Positions 33,432 through 41,917 of a stretch of DNA of 64,000 nucleotides are shown piece by piece. Numbering within the stretch: position 1 is the stretch's first letter; every line of letters begins with the position of its first letter. A program made the translations under genes and the position numbers. This DNA comes from Ancylobacter dichloromethanicus (GTDB lineage Bacteria > Pseudomonadota > Alphaproteobacteria > Rhizobiales > Xanthobacteraceae), in the NCBI RefSeq assembly GCF_018390645.1, contig NZ_JAHBGC010000052.1:19824-83823 (forward strand), in the 5' to 3' direction. Under the pieces are notes generated by a model. The model saw only the letters and a program-made list of their open reading frames with translations, made no database searches and had not been told where the DNA came from.

Positions 33432-34595
33432 TTACTCCGCAGCAGCGCGGCTGGCCATGCTCAGCCCGCACCGAAGATGATCCATGCGCCGCGCCAGAAC
33501 GGCACGGGCTTCGGAAAGGTCGTGCCCGGTCGCCCACACCGTGCAGACGGGCTCCCCCGCCGCGAGGCGCGTGCCCGGGGAGGGACGGTCGGCCACCCAG
33601 TCGGGCAGCGCATCCGGCCCCGGGGCGAGGGCGGCGGGTGCGTAAAATACGCCGGCGGCCCGGGCCGCCACGCCCGCGCCGGGGACAAGGAGCGGGAGGT
33701 CCGGCAGTTCGCCCGCACAGGCATCGAGATGAAGCCGCAGCAGGGGCGGCATCGGCGGCGCGTCGAAGATGTCCAGCGTCGCGCCGGGCCTTGGGTTGAC
33801 CTCGATGAGGTGCCAGCCTTCGGCCTGGACGATGAGGTCCGCGCTGGCGAGGCCGAGGAGACCGGAGGCTCCCGCGACACGGTCGAGTGCGCCGGCGACC
33901 TGCCGGGCGATCCCGCCGTCGATGCCGATCGGCCCGGCGCAGCCGCCATAGCGGAATGGCGCCCCGTCGCACGGGTCGCACCATTGCTCGGAAAAGGCCA
34001 GAAGCCGCGCGGCGCGGCCATTGCCGAGGAACAGCGCGGAGAGGCTGCGCCCCTCCAGCCGTTCCTGCAGATACCAGCCCTCGCCGCGCGGCCGCACCGC
34101 CGGGCGGACATGCCCCCCGCCGGCGCCGCCGACGCGCTTTTCCAACAACCGCACGCTGTCCGGCGCGCTGCCGGTGAAGATGCGCGGGTGCGGGATATCG
34201 AGTTCGGCCAGCAATCGTGCGAAGCGGAACGGGTCTTTGAGCCGGGCAAGCGTGGGCGCGGCGCTGCCGACCAGCCGGAAGCGGCGCGCCAGCTCCGAGA
34301 CCAGGTCCGGCGCGTCCTCGAACCCGGTGCCGAGCACGAGCGGAATGTCCGGCCGGGCATGGCGGGCGAGCTGTTCCAGCAGGTCGTCCGGGTCGATGCG
34401 GAGCCCGCCGCGGCGGCGCAGCCGGACGACGCGATGCGCCAGTGCCTGCGTGTCGGTGTCCGCGAACAGGTCGAGGACGAGCGCACGCAGGCCGGCGCGG
34501 CGGGCGGAGGCGGCCAGTCCGCGCGCGGCGATGCCGACAAGCACGACATCGGCTTTGCCCTCAGGCCGTGAGGGATCGCGCGAGGAGGAAGGCAT
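33432..34595 (-). CDS. ATP-grasp protein of unknown substrate, C1 cluster
   Basis: A third ATP-grasp-type protein in the cluster, 387 residues. The N-terminal Rossmann-like part (DVVLVGIAARGLAASARRAG, then LVLDLFADTDTQALAHRVVR) is followed by GSAAPTLARLKDPFRFARLL near 108. The ATP-binding core is VGGAGGGHVRPAVRPRGEGW, then YLQERLEGRSLSALFLGNGR. The conserved end is ASADLIVQAEGWHLIEVNPR, PGATLDIFDAP. A C-terminal extension has VFYAPAALAPG and a D-S/G-rich stretch. Homologues occur in methylotroph H4MPT clusters, so I infer a ligase in cofactor synthesis. The ATG at 34595 overlaps the mtdB stop by 35 bases and has only a weak RBS. An internal GTG is possible. Confidence 0.75.
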   Translation of the reverse strand: MPSSSRDPSRPEGKADVVLVGIAARGLAASARRAGLRALVLDLFADTDTQALAHRVVRLRRRGGLRIDPDDLLEQLARHARPDIPLVLGTGFEDAPDLVSELARRFRLVGSAAPTLARLKDPFRFARLLAELDIPHPRIFTGSAPDSVRLLEKRVGGAGGGHVRPAVRPRGEGWYLQERLEGRSLSALFLGNGRAARLLAFSEQWCDPCDGAPFRYGGCAGPIGIDGGIARQVAGALDRVAGASGLLGLASADLIVQAEGWHLIEVNPRPGATLDIFDAPPMPPLLRLHLDACAGELPDLPLLVPGAGVAARAAGVFYAPAALAPGPDALPDWVADRPSPGTRLAAGEPVCTVWATGHDLSEARAVLARRMDHLRCGLSMASRAAAE

Positions 34596-35457
34596 CTTCG
34601 AACCCGATGGTCATCGCCGACGGCGCGACGCGCATGCGCTCCAGCAGTTCATGCTGCACGCGGTATTTGAGATGGCCGATGGTCAGCGCGCCGATGCCCA
34701 GCGCGCCGTGGGCGAGCGGGGTGCCGTTGGCATGGGCGTCGATGCCGGCAATGCCCGAGGGCGGCACGGCGTTGACGTCGGCGGCGACCTTGAGGTGCTT
34801 CGCCTCGGCCAGCACGTCGGCGGAGAGGATTTCCACCCCGGCGCGGCCACAGGCCAGCACGACCTCGACATCCGTGACCAGCGCGCGCTTCCCGTCTTCA
34901 CTCTTGCCGGTGGCGCTGGCGAGGTCGACGCCGAAGCGCTGCTTGAAGTCGCGCGCCTTGGTCTCCACCGCCTCGATGTCGCGGTGGCTGACCAGCGTCA
35001 CCTGCGCGCCCGCCTGCGCGGCGATGACGCCGGCAATGCCGCCGACCACGCCGGTGGCGCCATAGACCTGCACCTTCACGCCCTTCAGCCCCTCGGGGCG
35101 GGTAGGGCGCAGCTTCAGCTCCACTTCCGCCACCATGGCGGCGGCGGTGGTGAAGGAGCCGGCGGGATCGACGAAGACGGAAATCTCGAAGGGCGGAAAC
35201 AGCACGCTCTTCGCCTTGTTGGCCATGTCGAGCGCGAGGCCCGCATCCTTGCCGCCGATGAACAGGCCGGTGCGGGGCGCGGCGTCGGGATGGCGCGAGA
35301 ACATCATGTCCTGCGTCAGGTCGCCGACCTCGTCGAGCGTGACCCCGGAATAGGGGAGGATGGTGGTGTAGCCGGCATCGACCGCCATGTTGACGTCGAA
35401 CGGGCTGACATGGCGAAGCGGCGAGATGATGTGGAGAATGGGGGCGATATCCGCCAT
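34561..35457 (-). CDS. mtdB: NAD(P)-dependent methylene-H4MPT dehydrogenase (MtdB)
   Basis: Oxidises methylene-H4MPT to methenyl-H4MPT, reducing NAD(P)+; it is the first oxidation after formaldehyde is bound. It has 298 residues. Family features are ILHIISPLRHVSPFDVNMAV at residues 7-26, DAGYTTILPYSGVTLDEVGD, DLTQDMMFSRHPD, FIGGKDAGLALDMANKAK and the nucleotide-binding VYGATGVVGGIAGVIAAQAG near 130-150, then TLVSHRDIEAVETKAR. It is second in the minus-strand unit beginning with beta-RFAP synthase (88-base gap) and overlaps the ATP-grasp start. The sequence cannot settle the NADP-only alternative, MtdA, but the motifs and neighbours favour MtdB. Confidence 0.92.
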   Translation of the reverse strand: MADIAPILHIISPLRHVSPFDVNMAVDAGYTTILPYSGVTLDEVGDLTQDMMFSRHPDAAPRTGLFIGGKDAGLALDMANKAKSVLFPPFEISVFVDPAGSFTTAAAMVAEVELKLRPTRPEGLKGVKVQVYGATGVVGGIAGVIAAQAGAQVTLVSHRDIEAVETKARDFKQRFGVDLASATGKSEDGKRALVTDVEVVLACGRAGVEILSADVLAEAKHLKVAADVNAVPPSGIAGIDAHANGTPLAHGALGIGALTIGHLKYRVQHELLERMRVAPSAMTIGFEDAFLLARSLTA

Positions 35458-35545
35458 TGCGTGCGTTCCCTAGGTCAGAATCGGGCCTTGCGGCCTCTCG
35501 TGCGGAAGATGAGGGAGCGACGCGGGCGTTACGCCAAAACCGTCG

Positions 35546-36586
35546 CTAGCACTGCTCGACGCAGGCAAGCCATTCGACCCGCGCCCCGGCATTGCTGCCG
35601 CGGGCGCAGTCGAAAGCCAGAGCGGGCCGGTCGCCAAAGCGGAGGCGGGCCTCGCTGAGAAGCTGGTCGGCCTCCTCGGGGCTGCCGAGAATGGCAAAAC
35701 CCGTGGGACCCCAGGAACTCTGGCCGAGGCCGCGCAGGCCGCGCGCCTCAAGCCAATCCATCACCTCGGCGACGGAACCGCTTGTATAGCGGCCCCCCTG
35801 TGCACTCGCATAGTGCTCTCCGAGCAGCCGCTGCATTTCGCCCACGGCGGCGGCAAAATAATCCACATCCCCTTCGGCCAGCGCCGGGAGCGCGACCATC
35901 ACGGCCAGCCGCGCCATGTGCCCGGCGAGCGTGTCGGCGAAAGGTGGCAGGCCTTCCATCGCCTGCACTTCCTCGATGCCGCTAAGTCCCTGATGGCCTT
36001 GGTCATATACCAGCAGGATGCGCCAGTTCTCGGGGAAGGGCAGGCGCGAGAGAACGGGCGGGGGCGCCTCCGAGCCACGCTTCTTGCCGCCGTCGAGGAT
36101 CACCCCGCCCTCGGTGAAGGCGCCGATGCCGATGGCCGAGCGGGCGCCGCGACCCAAAGCCGCGCCAATCTCGCGCGGGGAGATGTCGAGCCCGTTGATG
36201 AGGCACAGCCCGGTCGCCACGGCGAGCCCGAGCTGGGTGCCGGAGCCGAGGCCGGAATGGGGCGGCAGCGCCGCCTCGACCACCACTTCCACCCGCTTGT
36301 CGAGGCCGAAGCGGGCCGCCGCCTTCTCCACCGCCGCCACGGCCCGGCCAGCGTCCGGCCCGCTGGCGACGAGCCGTCCGGCGCGGCGCAGGCGCACCAC
36401 GGTGGAGGGGCGGTCGAGGGTGATGCCGAGGCTGCCGAAGCGGCGGCCGAGCGTACCGGCGAGATCGAGGAATCCCAGATGCAGCCGGCCCGGCGCGGTG
36501 ATGCGCACCGCCGCCCGGTCCAGTTGCTCGCTCGCGGTGCGGAATTGACGTGTCGTGGTGTTCACCAGCGTTTCCTCGAACGCCAT
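35546..36586 (-). CDS. Beta-ribofuranosylaminobenzene 5'-phosphate synthase (beta-RFAP synthase)
   Basis: Catalyses the first committed step of H4MPT synthesis: condensing PRPP with an aminobenzoate-type substrate with loss of CO2 and PPi. It has 346 residues with a GHMP-kinase-like fold. APGRLHLGFLDLAGTLGRRF is near residues 31-50, and the glycine-rich GHMP motif is LPPHSGLGSGTQLGLAVATG near 110. AIGIGAFTEGGVILDGGKKR, LLVYDQGHQGLSGIEEVQAM and a C-terminal GLGQSSWGPTGFAILGSPEE complete the match. The enzyme is diagnostic of an H4MPT-making organism. It is the first gene of the minus-strand mtdB-mch unit and diverges from the PCD-fhc operon across 136 bases, a likely shared promoter region. 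Confidence 0.9.
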   Translation of the reverse strand: MAFEETLVNTTTRQFRTASEQLDRAAVRITAPGRLHLGFLDLAGTLGRRFGSLGITLDRPSTVVRLRRAGRLVASGPDAGRAVAAVEKAAARFGLDKRVEVVVEAALPPHSGLGSGTQLGLAVATGLCLINGLDISPREIGAALGRGARSAIGIGAFTEGGVILDGGKKRGSEAPPPVLSRLPFPENWRILLVYDQGHQGLSGIEEVQAMEGLPPFADTLAGHMARLAVMVALPALAEGDVDYFAAAVGEMQRLLGEHYASAQGGRYTSGSVAEVMDWLEARGLRGLGQSSWGPTGFAILGSPEEADQLLSEARLRFGDRPALAFDCARGSNAGARVEWLACVEQC

Positions 36587-36722
36587 GGTAAGACCCGGAG
36601 GGCGTCGGGGACAAGCCGGGTGATGATTTCCGGGTTTGCCGGATGCGGCGCGGGCGTGCTACCGAATCAGTAAATGCCGCCCGCGACAGAACGGGCATAC
36701 GCCGCCAGGAGGACGCCAGGAA

Positions 36723-37103
36723 ATGGCGCTGGACCCGAAAAAAACCTTCACCGACAACGAGGTGGAGGAACGCCTTGCCGTCGATCTGCCGCACTGGAAG
36801 CTGCAGGACGGCTGGATTCGACGCACCTATCGCACGTCGAGCTGGAAGGGCACGCTGATGGTGATCAACGCCGTCGGCCATCTGGCCGAGGCAGCCTGGC
36901 ACCATCCCGACATCACCGCCTCCTATGCCTGGGTCGAGGTGCGGCTGATGTCGCACGACGCCAAGGGCATCACCGAGCGGGATTTTCAACTGGCGAAGAA
37001 GATCGAAGAGGTCGTCGGCTGGCAGCCGGGGGGCGAGCCGGACAGCGCGCTGGAAGGCACGCCGCGCGGCGACCTGCGCTTCGCCTACATCAAATACGAT
37101 TGA
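36723..37103 (+). CDS. Pterin-4a-carbinolamine dehydratase-like (PCD/DCoH) protein
   Basis: The ATG at 36723 has AGGAGG about 10 bases upstream. The 126-residue product carries the PCD signature AEAAWHHPDITASYAWVEVR near residues 60-80 (conserved HH-P-D) followed by LMSHDAKGITERDFQLAKKI. The N-terminus (NEVEERLAVDLPHWKLQDGW) and C-terminal tail of about 25 residues (GGEPDSALEGTPRGDLRFAY) are longer than in minimal PCDs. It is the first gene of the fhcBADC operon, 18 bases upstream of fhcB. No pterin-dependent hydroxylase is nearby. A role with H4MPT, such as handling a 4a-carbinolamine or pterin intermediate, is inference. Confidence 0.8.
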   Translation: MALDPKKTFTDNEVEERLAVDLPHWKLQDGWIRRTYRTSSWKGTLMVINAVGHLAEAAWHHPDITASYAWVEVRLMSHDAKGITERDFQLAKKIEEVVGWQPGGEPDSALEGTPRGDLRFAYIKYD

Positions 37104-37121
37104 TTGATCAGGTAGTTGGCC

Positions 37122-38372
37122 ATGGCCGAGGTTCAGACGATCGAGAATGTGGCCTGCGGCTTCTGCGGGCTGGGCTGCGACGACCTTGCCGTCGAGGTCG
37201 AGGGCCGCGCGATTCGCGCCAGGGCTCCGGTCTGCCCCGAGGCGGCGCGGCTGCTGCGGCGTATCGATGTGCCCGATCCGGTGGCGCGTGTGGCCGGTGA
37301 GGAGGCCGGTCCGACCGATGCGGCTCGTGTGGCGCATCAGATTCTCGCGGCGGCGCGTTCGCCGCTGATCGGCGGGTTCGGCGCCGACATGGCCGGCGCC
37401 GGCGCGCTGGTCGATCTCGCCATCCGCTTCGGCGGCGTGCTCGACCATTACGCCTCGGACGGGCTGTTCCGGAACTACGCCGCCGCCCAGCGCACCGGCT
37501 GGCTGTCGACCACGCTGGCCGAGGTGCGCAACCGCTGCGACGTACTGCTGGTGGTCGGCGACGACCCCGCCGCGACCTGGGGCCGGCTGTTCGAGCGGCT
37601 GTTCCCCGCCACGCCGCTTTTCGCCGACCAGGGCCGCACCGTGGTCTTTCTCGGCGGCGCGCCGGGCGAGAAGGCGAGCGCGCAGCTTGCCGGCGCCAGC
37701 ATCGTTCATCACGCGAGTGCCGACCCGGTGGCGGCGCTGGAGGCGCTGGGCAGCCTCGTCGCCGGCCGCCGGCCGCCGGGGGAGAGCTTCGGCGGCATCG
37801 GCGCGGAGGCGCTGGCCGCGCTGGCCGAGAAACTGCGCAACGCTCATTACGCGGTGGTGACCTGGAACGCGGCGGAACTCGACGACGGCGATCTGGTGGC
37901 GGAACGGGCGACCGCGCTCGTCGACACGCTGAACCTTTCCACCCGCGGCGGCGTGTTTCCGCTCGGCGGACGCGACAACATCATCGGCGCCAACCAATTG
38001 CTGCTGTGGCGGCTCGGCTATCCGTTCCGCACCGCGGTGCGGGGGCAGGCAAGCGCGCATGACGGCGCGCTGTTCGCCACGCAGGCCGCGCTGGCCGACG
38101 CCGACGTGCTGGTGTGGGTCTCGGCGTTCCGGCCTGAGCCGCCGCCGGACCTCGCCGCGATGAACTTCACCGGCAAGCTGATCGCGCTTGCCCATCCCGA
38201 GACAGTATTCGACACTGAACCTGATGTTCTCATCCCTGTGGGCACTCCCGGCGTCGACCACGCCGGCACGGTGTTCCGCATGGATTCCATCGTAAGCCTG
38301 CCGCTCGGCGCCTTGCGCGTCGCGACGCTCCCCAGCGTCGCCGAGGCTGTGCGTCGCATAGCGGAGGGGTAG
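37122..38372 (+). CDS. fhcB: Formyltransferase/hydrolase complex subunit FhcB
   Basis: Homologue of the formylmethanofuran dehydrogenase B subunit, 416 residues from ATG 37122 (an in-frame TTG lies at 37116). The N-terminus keeps a CxxCxxxC motif (VACGFCGLGCDDLAVEVEGR; Cys12, 15, 19) and a fourth Cys at 38, the pattern that binds 4Fe-4S in archaeal FwdB. I see no cysteine in the 90-115 region where the archaeal metal-pterin ligand would be expected. This agrees with the methylotroph complex being a hydrolase rather than a redox enzyme. The C-terminal half includes STRGGVFPLGGRDNIIGANQ and LPVGTPGVDHAGT-type (IPVGTPGVDHAGTVFRMDSI) segments. The stop directly abuts the fhcA ATG. Confidence 0.93.
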   Translation: MAEVQTIENVACGFCGLGCDDLAVEVEGRAIRARAPVCPEAARLLRRIDVPDPVARVAGEEAGPTDAARVAHQILAAARSPLIGGFGADMAGAGALVDLAIRFGGVLDHYASDGLFRNYAAAQRTGWLSTTLAEVRNRCDVLLVVGDDPAATWGRLFERLFPATPLFADQGRTVVFLGGAPGEKASAQLAGASIVHHASADPVAALEALGSLVAGRRPPGESFGGIGAEALAALAEKLRNAHYAVVTWNAAELDDGDLVAERATALVDTLNLSTRGGVFPLGGRDNIIGANQLLLWRLGYPFRTAVRGQASAHDGALFATQAALADADVLVWVSAFRPEPPPDLAAMNFTGKLIALAHPETVFDTEPDVLIPVGTPGVDHAGTVFRMDSIVSLPLGALRVATLPSVAEAVRRIAEG

Positions 38373-40040
38373 ATGAGACTGCGGCTAAAGGGCGGGCGCG
38401 TGCTCGACCCGGCCAATGGCGAGAACGGCGTCGCCGCCGGCGCCATGCGTGACATCGAGATCGAGGACGGGCGCATCGTCGCCCCCACCGGCCTGAAGGC
38501 GGACGCCGAGTATGACCTCGGCGGCGACGTGGTCATGGCCGGCGGCATCGATCTGCACAGCCATATCGCCGGCGGCAAGATGAACCTCGCCCGCCTGCTG
38601 ATGCAGGAGGACCGGCGAGCCTTTCCCGAAATGCCGGGCAATTTCTGCGGCTGCGGCGGCGGGCGGGCGGTGCCGACCGCGCACGCCACCGGCTGCCGCT
38701 ACGCCGAACTGGGCTACACCACGGTGTTCGAGCCGGCGATGCTCGGCGCCAATGCGCGCGGCGCGCATCTGGAGATGGCCGACATCCCCAATCTCGACAC
38801 CGGCGCCTATCTGGTGCTGGGCAATGACGACTATTTCCAGCGCCTGCTGGCGGCCGGCGCCGGGCAGGAGCAGGTCAACGCCTATGTCGGCTGGATGATC
38901 GAGGCGACGCAGGCCTTCGCCATCAAGATCGTCAATCCCGGCGGCATCAACGCCTTCAAGTTCAACGCCCGCAAGATGGACCTCGACGAGGCCAACCCGC
39001 ATTACGGGGTGAGCCCGCGCAAGGTGCTGACCACGCTGATCCGCGCGGTGACGGAGCTGGGCCTGCCACACCCGATCCATTTGCATGGCTGCAATCTCGG
39101 CGTGCCGGGCAATGACGAGACGACGCTCGCCACCATCCTCGCCACCGAGGGACGGCGGCTGCACCTGACCCATCTGCAGTTCCATTCCTACGGCACCGAG
39201 GGCGACAAGCGCTTTTCCTCCTCGGCGGCGCGGATCGCGGAAATGGTCAACGCCAATCCGAACATCTCCGTGGATGTGGGGCAGGTGATGTTCGGCCAGA
39301 CCGTCACCGCCTCGGCCGACTACATGTCGCAATACCGCAATCGCGGCCTCGCCAGCCCGAAGAAGTCCATCGGCATGGATATCGAGCTGGACGCCGCCTG
39401 CGGCGTGGTGCCGTTCGAGTACAAGGACAAGTCGTTCGTCAACGCGCTGCAATGGGCGATCGGGCTGGAACTGTTCCTGCTGGTGGAAGACCCGTGGCGG
39501 ATCTTCCTGACCACCGACCATCCCAATGGCGGCTCGTTCACCACCTATCCGCACCTGATCCGCCTGCTGATGGACCGCGATTTCCGCAACGCCCAGCTCG
39601 CCACCCTCAACAAGGCGGCGCAGGCGCACACGCTGCTGGCGCAGATCACCCGCGAATACACGCTGGAGGAGATCGCCATCCTCACCCGCGCCGGCCCCGC
39701 CCGCATTCTCGGGCTCAAGGACAAGGGCCATCTCGGCCCCGGCGCGGTGGCCGACATCGCGGTGCACGCGGAGGACGCCGACCGCGAGGCGATGTTCTCG
39801 GCGGCGCGGCTGGTGTTCAAGGGTGGCCGGCTGATCGTCAAGGACGGCGTGGTGGTGGAACTCGCGCAGGGCACCACCCATGTCGCCCGCCCCGACTTCG
39901 ACCGCTCGGTCGACACGGACATGCAGCGCTGGTTCGACGAGGCGGTGGGGCTGAAGGCCCAGCATTTCCGCGTCAGCGACGGCGAACTGCGCAACGGCGC
40001 CGGGCCGACCATCCTGAAATGCGAAGGGGGGGCGTCGTGA
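38373..40040 (+). CDS. fhcA: Formyltransferase/hydrolase complex subunit FhcA (formyl-methylofuran hydrolase)
   Basis: An amidohydrolase-fold subunit of 555 residues that hydrolyses formyl-methylofuran to formate. Metal-site motifs are MAGGIDLHSHIAGGKMNLAR near 60-80 (HxH), LPHPIHLHGCNLGVPGNDE near 230-250, HLTHLQFHSYGTEGDKRF near 265-282 and FLTTDHPNGGSFTTYPHLI near 370-390 (catalytic-type Asp). QAFAIKIVNPGGINAFKFNA near 180-200 provides the candidate carboxylated Lys. In methylotrophs methylofuran is carried on this complex as a swinging arm between FhcD and FhcA. The start codon directly follows the fhcB stop. A palindromic repeat separates it from fhcD. Confidence 0.95.
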   Translation: MRLRLKGGRVLDPANGENGVAAGAMRDIEIEDGRIVAPTGLKADAEYDLGGDVVMAGGIDLHSHIAGGKMNLARLLMQEDRRAFPEMPGNFCGCGGGRAVPTAHATGCRYAELGYTTVFEPAMLGANARGAHLEMADIPNLDTGAYLVLGNDDYFQRLLAAGAGQEQVNAYVGWMIEATQAFAIKIVNPGGINAFKFNARKMDLDEANPHYGVSPRKVLTTLIRAVTELGLPHPIHLHGCNLGVPGNDETTLATILATEGRRLHLTHLQFHSYGTEGDKRFSSSAARIAEMVNANPNISVDVGQVMFGQTVTASADYMSQYRNRGLASPKKSIGMDIELDAACGVVPFEYKDKSFVNALQWAIGLELFLLVEDPWRIFLTTDHPNGGSFTTYPHLIRLLMDRDFRNAQLATLNKAAQAHTLLAQITREYTLEEIAILTRAGPARILGLKDKGHLGPGAVADIAVHAEDADREAMFSAARLVFKGGRLIVKDGVVVELAQGTTHVARPDFDRSVDTDMQRWFDEAVGLKAQHFRVSDGELRNGAGPTILKCEGGAS

Positions 40041-40070
40041 GGGCCCGGATGGAGTGCGGTCTTCGGCCTG

Positions 40071-40172
40071 AGCATCCTTCGAGGCCCGGCGTTGCCGGGC
40101 ACCTCAGGATGACGGCCTTCTTCAAGAGCAACGTCATCCTGAGGTGCGAGCGCAGCGAGCCTCGAAGGATGG
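40071..40172. repeat. Family 1 palindromic repeats inside the fhc operon
   Basis: The first unit is AGCATCCTTCGAGGCCCGGC to CACCTCAGGATGAC, the second runs from GTCATCCTGAGGTGCGAGC to GCCTCGAAGGATGG, in opposite orientation. They match the elements at 10463-10579 and 20246-20372. It lies between fhcA and fhcD, so all fhc transcripts contain these hairpins. The fhcD ribosome binding site begins within a few bases of its end. Confidence 0.75.
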
Positions 40173-40188
40173 TCGTGGAGGGCGCCCG

Positions 40189-41106
40189 ATGATCCTCAAT
40201 GGCGTCGAGATCCGCGACACCTTCGCGGAAGCCTTCCCGATGGTGGGCACCCGCCTCATCGTCACCGCCGACACGCCGGAATGGGCACTGATCGCCGGCC
40301 GCACCACCACCGGCTTCGCCACCTCGGTGATCGGCTGCGGCTGCGAGGCGGGGATCGAGCGCACGCTCACACCCGAGGAGACGCCGGACAGGCGCCCGGG
40401 CGTGTCCCTGCTCATCTTCGCGATGGACTTCAAGCAGTTGAAGAAGGTGGTGCCGCTGCGCCTCGGCCAGTGCGTGCTGACCTGCCCGACCACCGCCTGC
40501 TATGCCGGCATCGAGACCGGCAAGAGGGTGCCGCTGGCCAAGACCATCCGCTACTTCGCCGACGGGCACCAGATTTCCAAGAAGATCGGCGACAAGAGGT
40601 TCTGGCGCCTGCCTGTCATGGAGGGCGAGTTCGTCTGCGACGAGGACACCGGCTCGGTGGAGGGTGTCGGCGGCGGCAATTTCCTCATCCTCGCCCGCTC
40701 GCGCGGGCAGGCGCTGAGGGCGGCCGAGGCGGCGGTGGCGGCGATGGGCAAGGTCGAGGGGATCATCCTGCCGTTCCCCGGCGGGGTGGTGCGCTCCGGC
40801 TCCAAGGTCGGCTCGAAATATAAGGGCCTGTTCGCCTCCACCAATGACGCCTATTGCCCGACCCTGCGCGGCACGGTGCCGAGCCATCTGCCGGCAGAGG
40901 TCGGCTCGGTGCTGGAAATCGTCATCGACGGGGTGAGCTTCGCGGCGGTGGCGGAAGCCACAAAGGTCGGCATCTCCGCCGTCTGCGCTCTCGGCAGCGA
41001 GGGCGGCGTGGTGGCGATCGACGCCGGCAATTACGGCGGCACTCTCGGGCCGTTCCACTTCAAGCTGCGCGAGATCATGCAGAACGGCGCGGGAGAGACG
41101 GCATGA
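40189..41106 (+). CDS. fhcD: Formylmethanofuran-H4MPT formyltransferase (FhcD)
   Basis: Transfers the formyl group between N5-formyl-H4MPT and methylofuran. It has 305 residues. The family pattern is MILNGVEIRDTFAEAFPMVG at the start, then GFATSVIGCGCEAGIERTL, ETPDRRPGVSLLIFAM, RLGQCVLTCPTTACYAG and GGGNFLILARSRGQALRAAE. GVVRSGSKVGSKYKGLFAST, NDAYCPTLRG and DAGNYGGTLGPFHFKLREI complete it. The ATG at 40189 has GTGGAGGG about 8 bases upstream; the open frame from 40144 is inside the repeat and is rejected. The fhcC gene overlaps its stop by 4 bases (ATGA). Confidence 0.96.
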   Translation: MILNGVEIRDTFAEAFPMVGTRLIVTADTPEWALIAGRTTTGFATSVIGCGCEAGIERTLTPEETPDRRPGVSLLIFAMDFKQLKKVVPLRLGQCVLTCPTTACYAGIETGKRVPLAKTIRYFADGHQISKKIGDKRFWRLPVMEGEFVCDEDTGSVEGVGGGNFLILARSRGQALRAAEAAVAAMGKVEGIILPFPGGVVRSGSKVGSKYKGLFASTNDAYCPTLRGTVPSHLPAEVGSVLEIVIDGVSFAAVAEATKVGISAVCALGSEGGVVAIDAGNYGGTLGPFHFKLREIMQNGAGETA

Positions 41107-41903
41107 GCGGGGTTTCCCTGAAGCCGCGCGCGCCTTTCGAGGCCCGCGTCGACCTTTCCGGCCTCACGCCTTCGGTTACCCGTCCGCTCTCGCTGCGCGA
41201 GTTGGAGCACCTCGCCGTGCCGCATGGCGGGCGGAGCGTGAAGCTGGCGGAACTGTTCTTCGTCGAGGGCGCGCCGGACGGCGTGCTGCTGATCGAGATC
41301 GGCGATCCGCGCCTCGACGGCGTCGGCGCCGGCATGTCGGAGGGCGAGCTGATCGTCGATGGCCAGGTCGGCGCCTTCGCCGGGCGGGGCATGAGCGGCG
41401 GCTTCCTGCGCGTCAGTGGCGATGCCGGCGATTTTCTCGGCGCGGAAATGTCCGGTGGGCGGATCGAACTCGCCGGCCATGCGGGTGCCCGTGCCGGCGC
41501 GGCGGGCTCGGGTTCGCGGCGCGGCCTCTCCGGCGGCGTGCTGAGGATCGGCGGCAATGCCGGCCCGCGCGCGGCCGAACGCCAGCGCGGCGGGCTCATC
41601 ACCATCGGCGGCGATGCCGGCGAGGGGCTGGCCACCGGCATGATCGCCGGCACGGTGAGCGTCGGCGGCGCCATCGGCAGGCTGGCGGGGCGCGGCATGA
41701 AGCGCGGGACGATTTTCACCCATGCGGTGCCCGAGCTGCCGGCCGGCTTCATCGACACCGGCAGCCACGAACTGGTGGCGCTGCGCCTGCTCGCCCGCCG
41801 GGTGCCGGAGCTGAAGGACATGCTCAAGGGCTGGACCCATGCGCGCCGGATCGTCGGCGACACGCTGATGGGCGGGCAGGGTGAAGTGCTGGCGGGGGTT
41901 TAG
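41103..41903 (+). CDS. fhcC: Formyltransferase/hydrolase complex subunit FhcC
   Basis: Subunit of 266 residues with the C-subunit (GltB-C-like) right-handed beta-helix. There are repeated glycine-rich turns about every 17-19 residues: LIVDGQVGAFAGRGMSGGFL, LRVSGDAGDFLGAEMSGGRI, LRIGGNAGPRAAERQRGGLI, ITIGGDAGEGLATGMIAGTV and VSVGGAIGRLAGRGMKRGTI. It scaffolds the complex and is homologous to FwdC. It is the last gene of the PCD-fhcBADC operon. A different repeat family starts 14 bases after its stop, before the convergent mgtE. Confidence 0.92.
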   Translation: MSGVSLKPRAPFEARVDLSGLTPSVTRPLSLRELEHLAVPHGGRSVKLAELFFVEGAPDGVLLIEIGDPRLDGVGAGMSEGELIVDGQVGAFAGRGMSGGFLRVSGDAGDFLGAEMSGGRIELAGHAGARAGAAGSGSRRGLSGGVLRIGGNAGPRAAERQRGGLITIGGDAGEGLATGMIAGTVSVGGAIGRLAGRGMKRGTIFTHAVPELPAGFIDTGSHELVALRLLARRVPELKDMLKGWTHARRIVGDTLMGGQGEVLAGV

Positions 41904-41917
41904 CCGTCGTCCGATTT

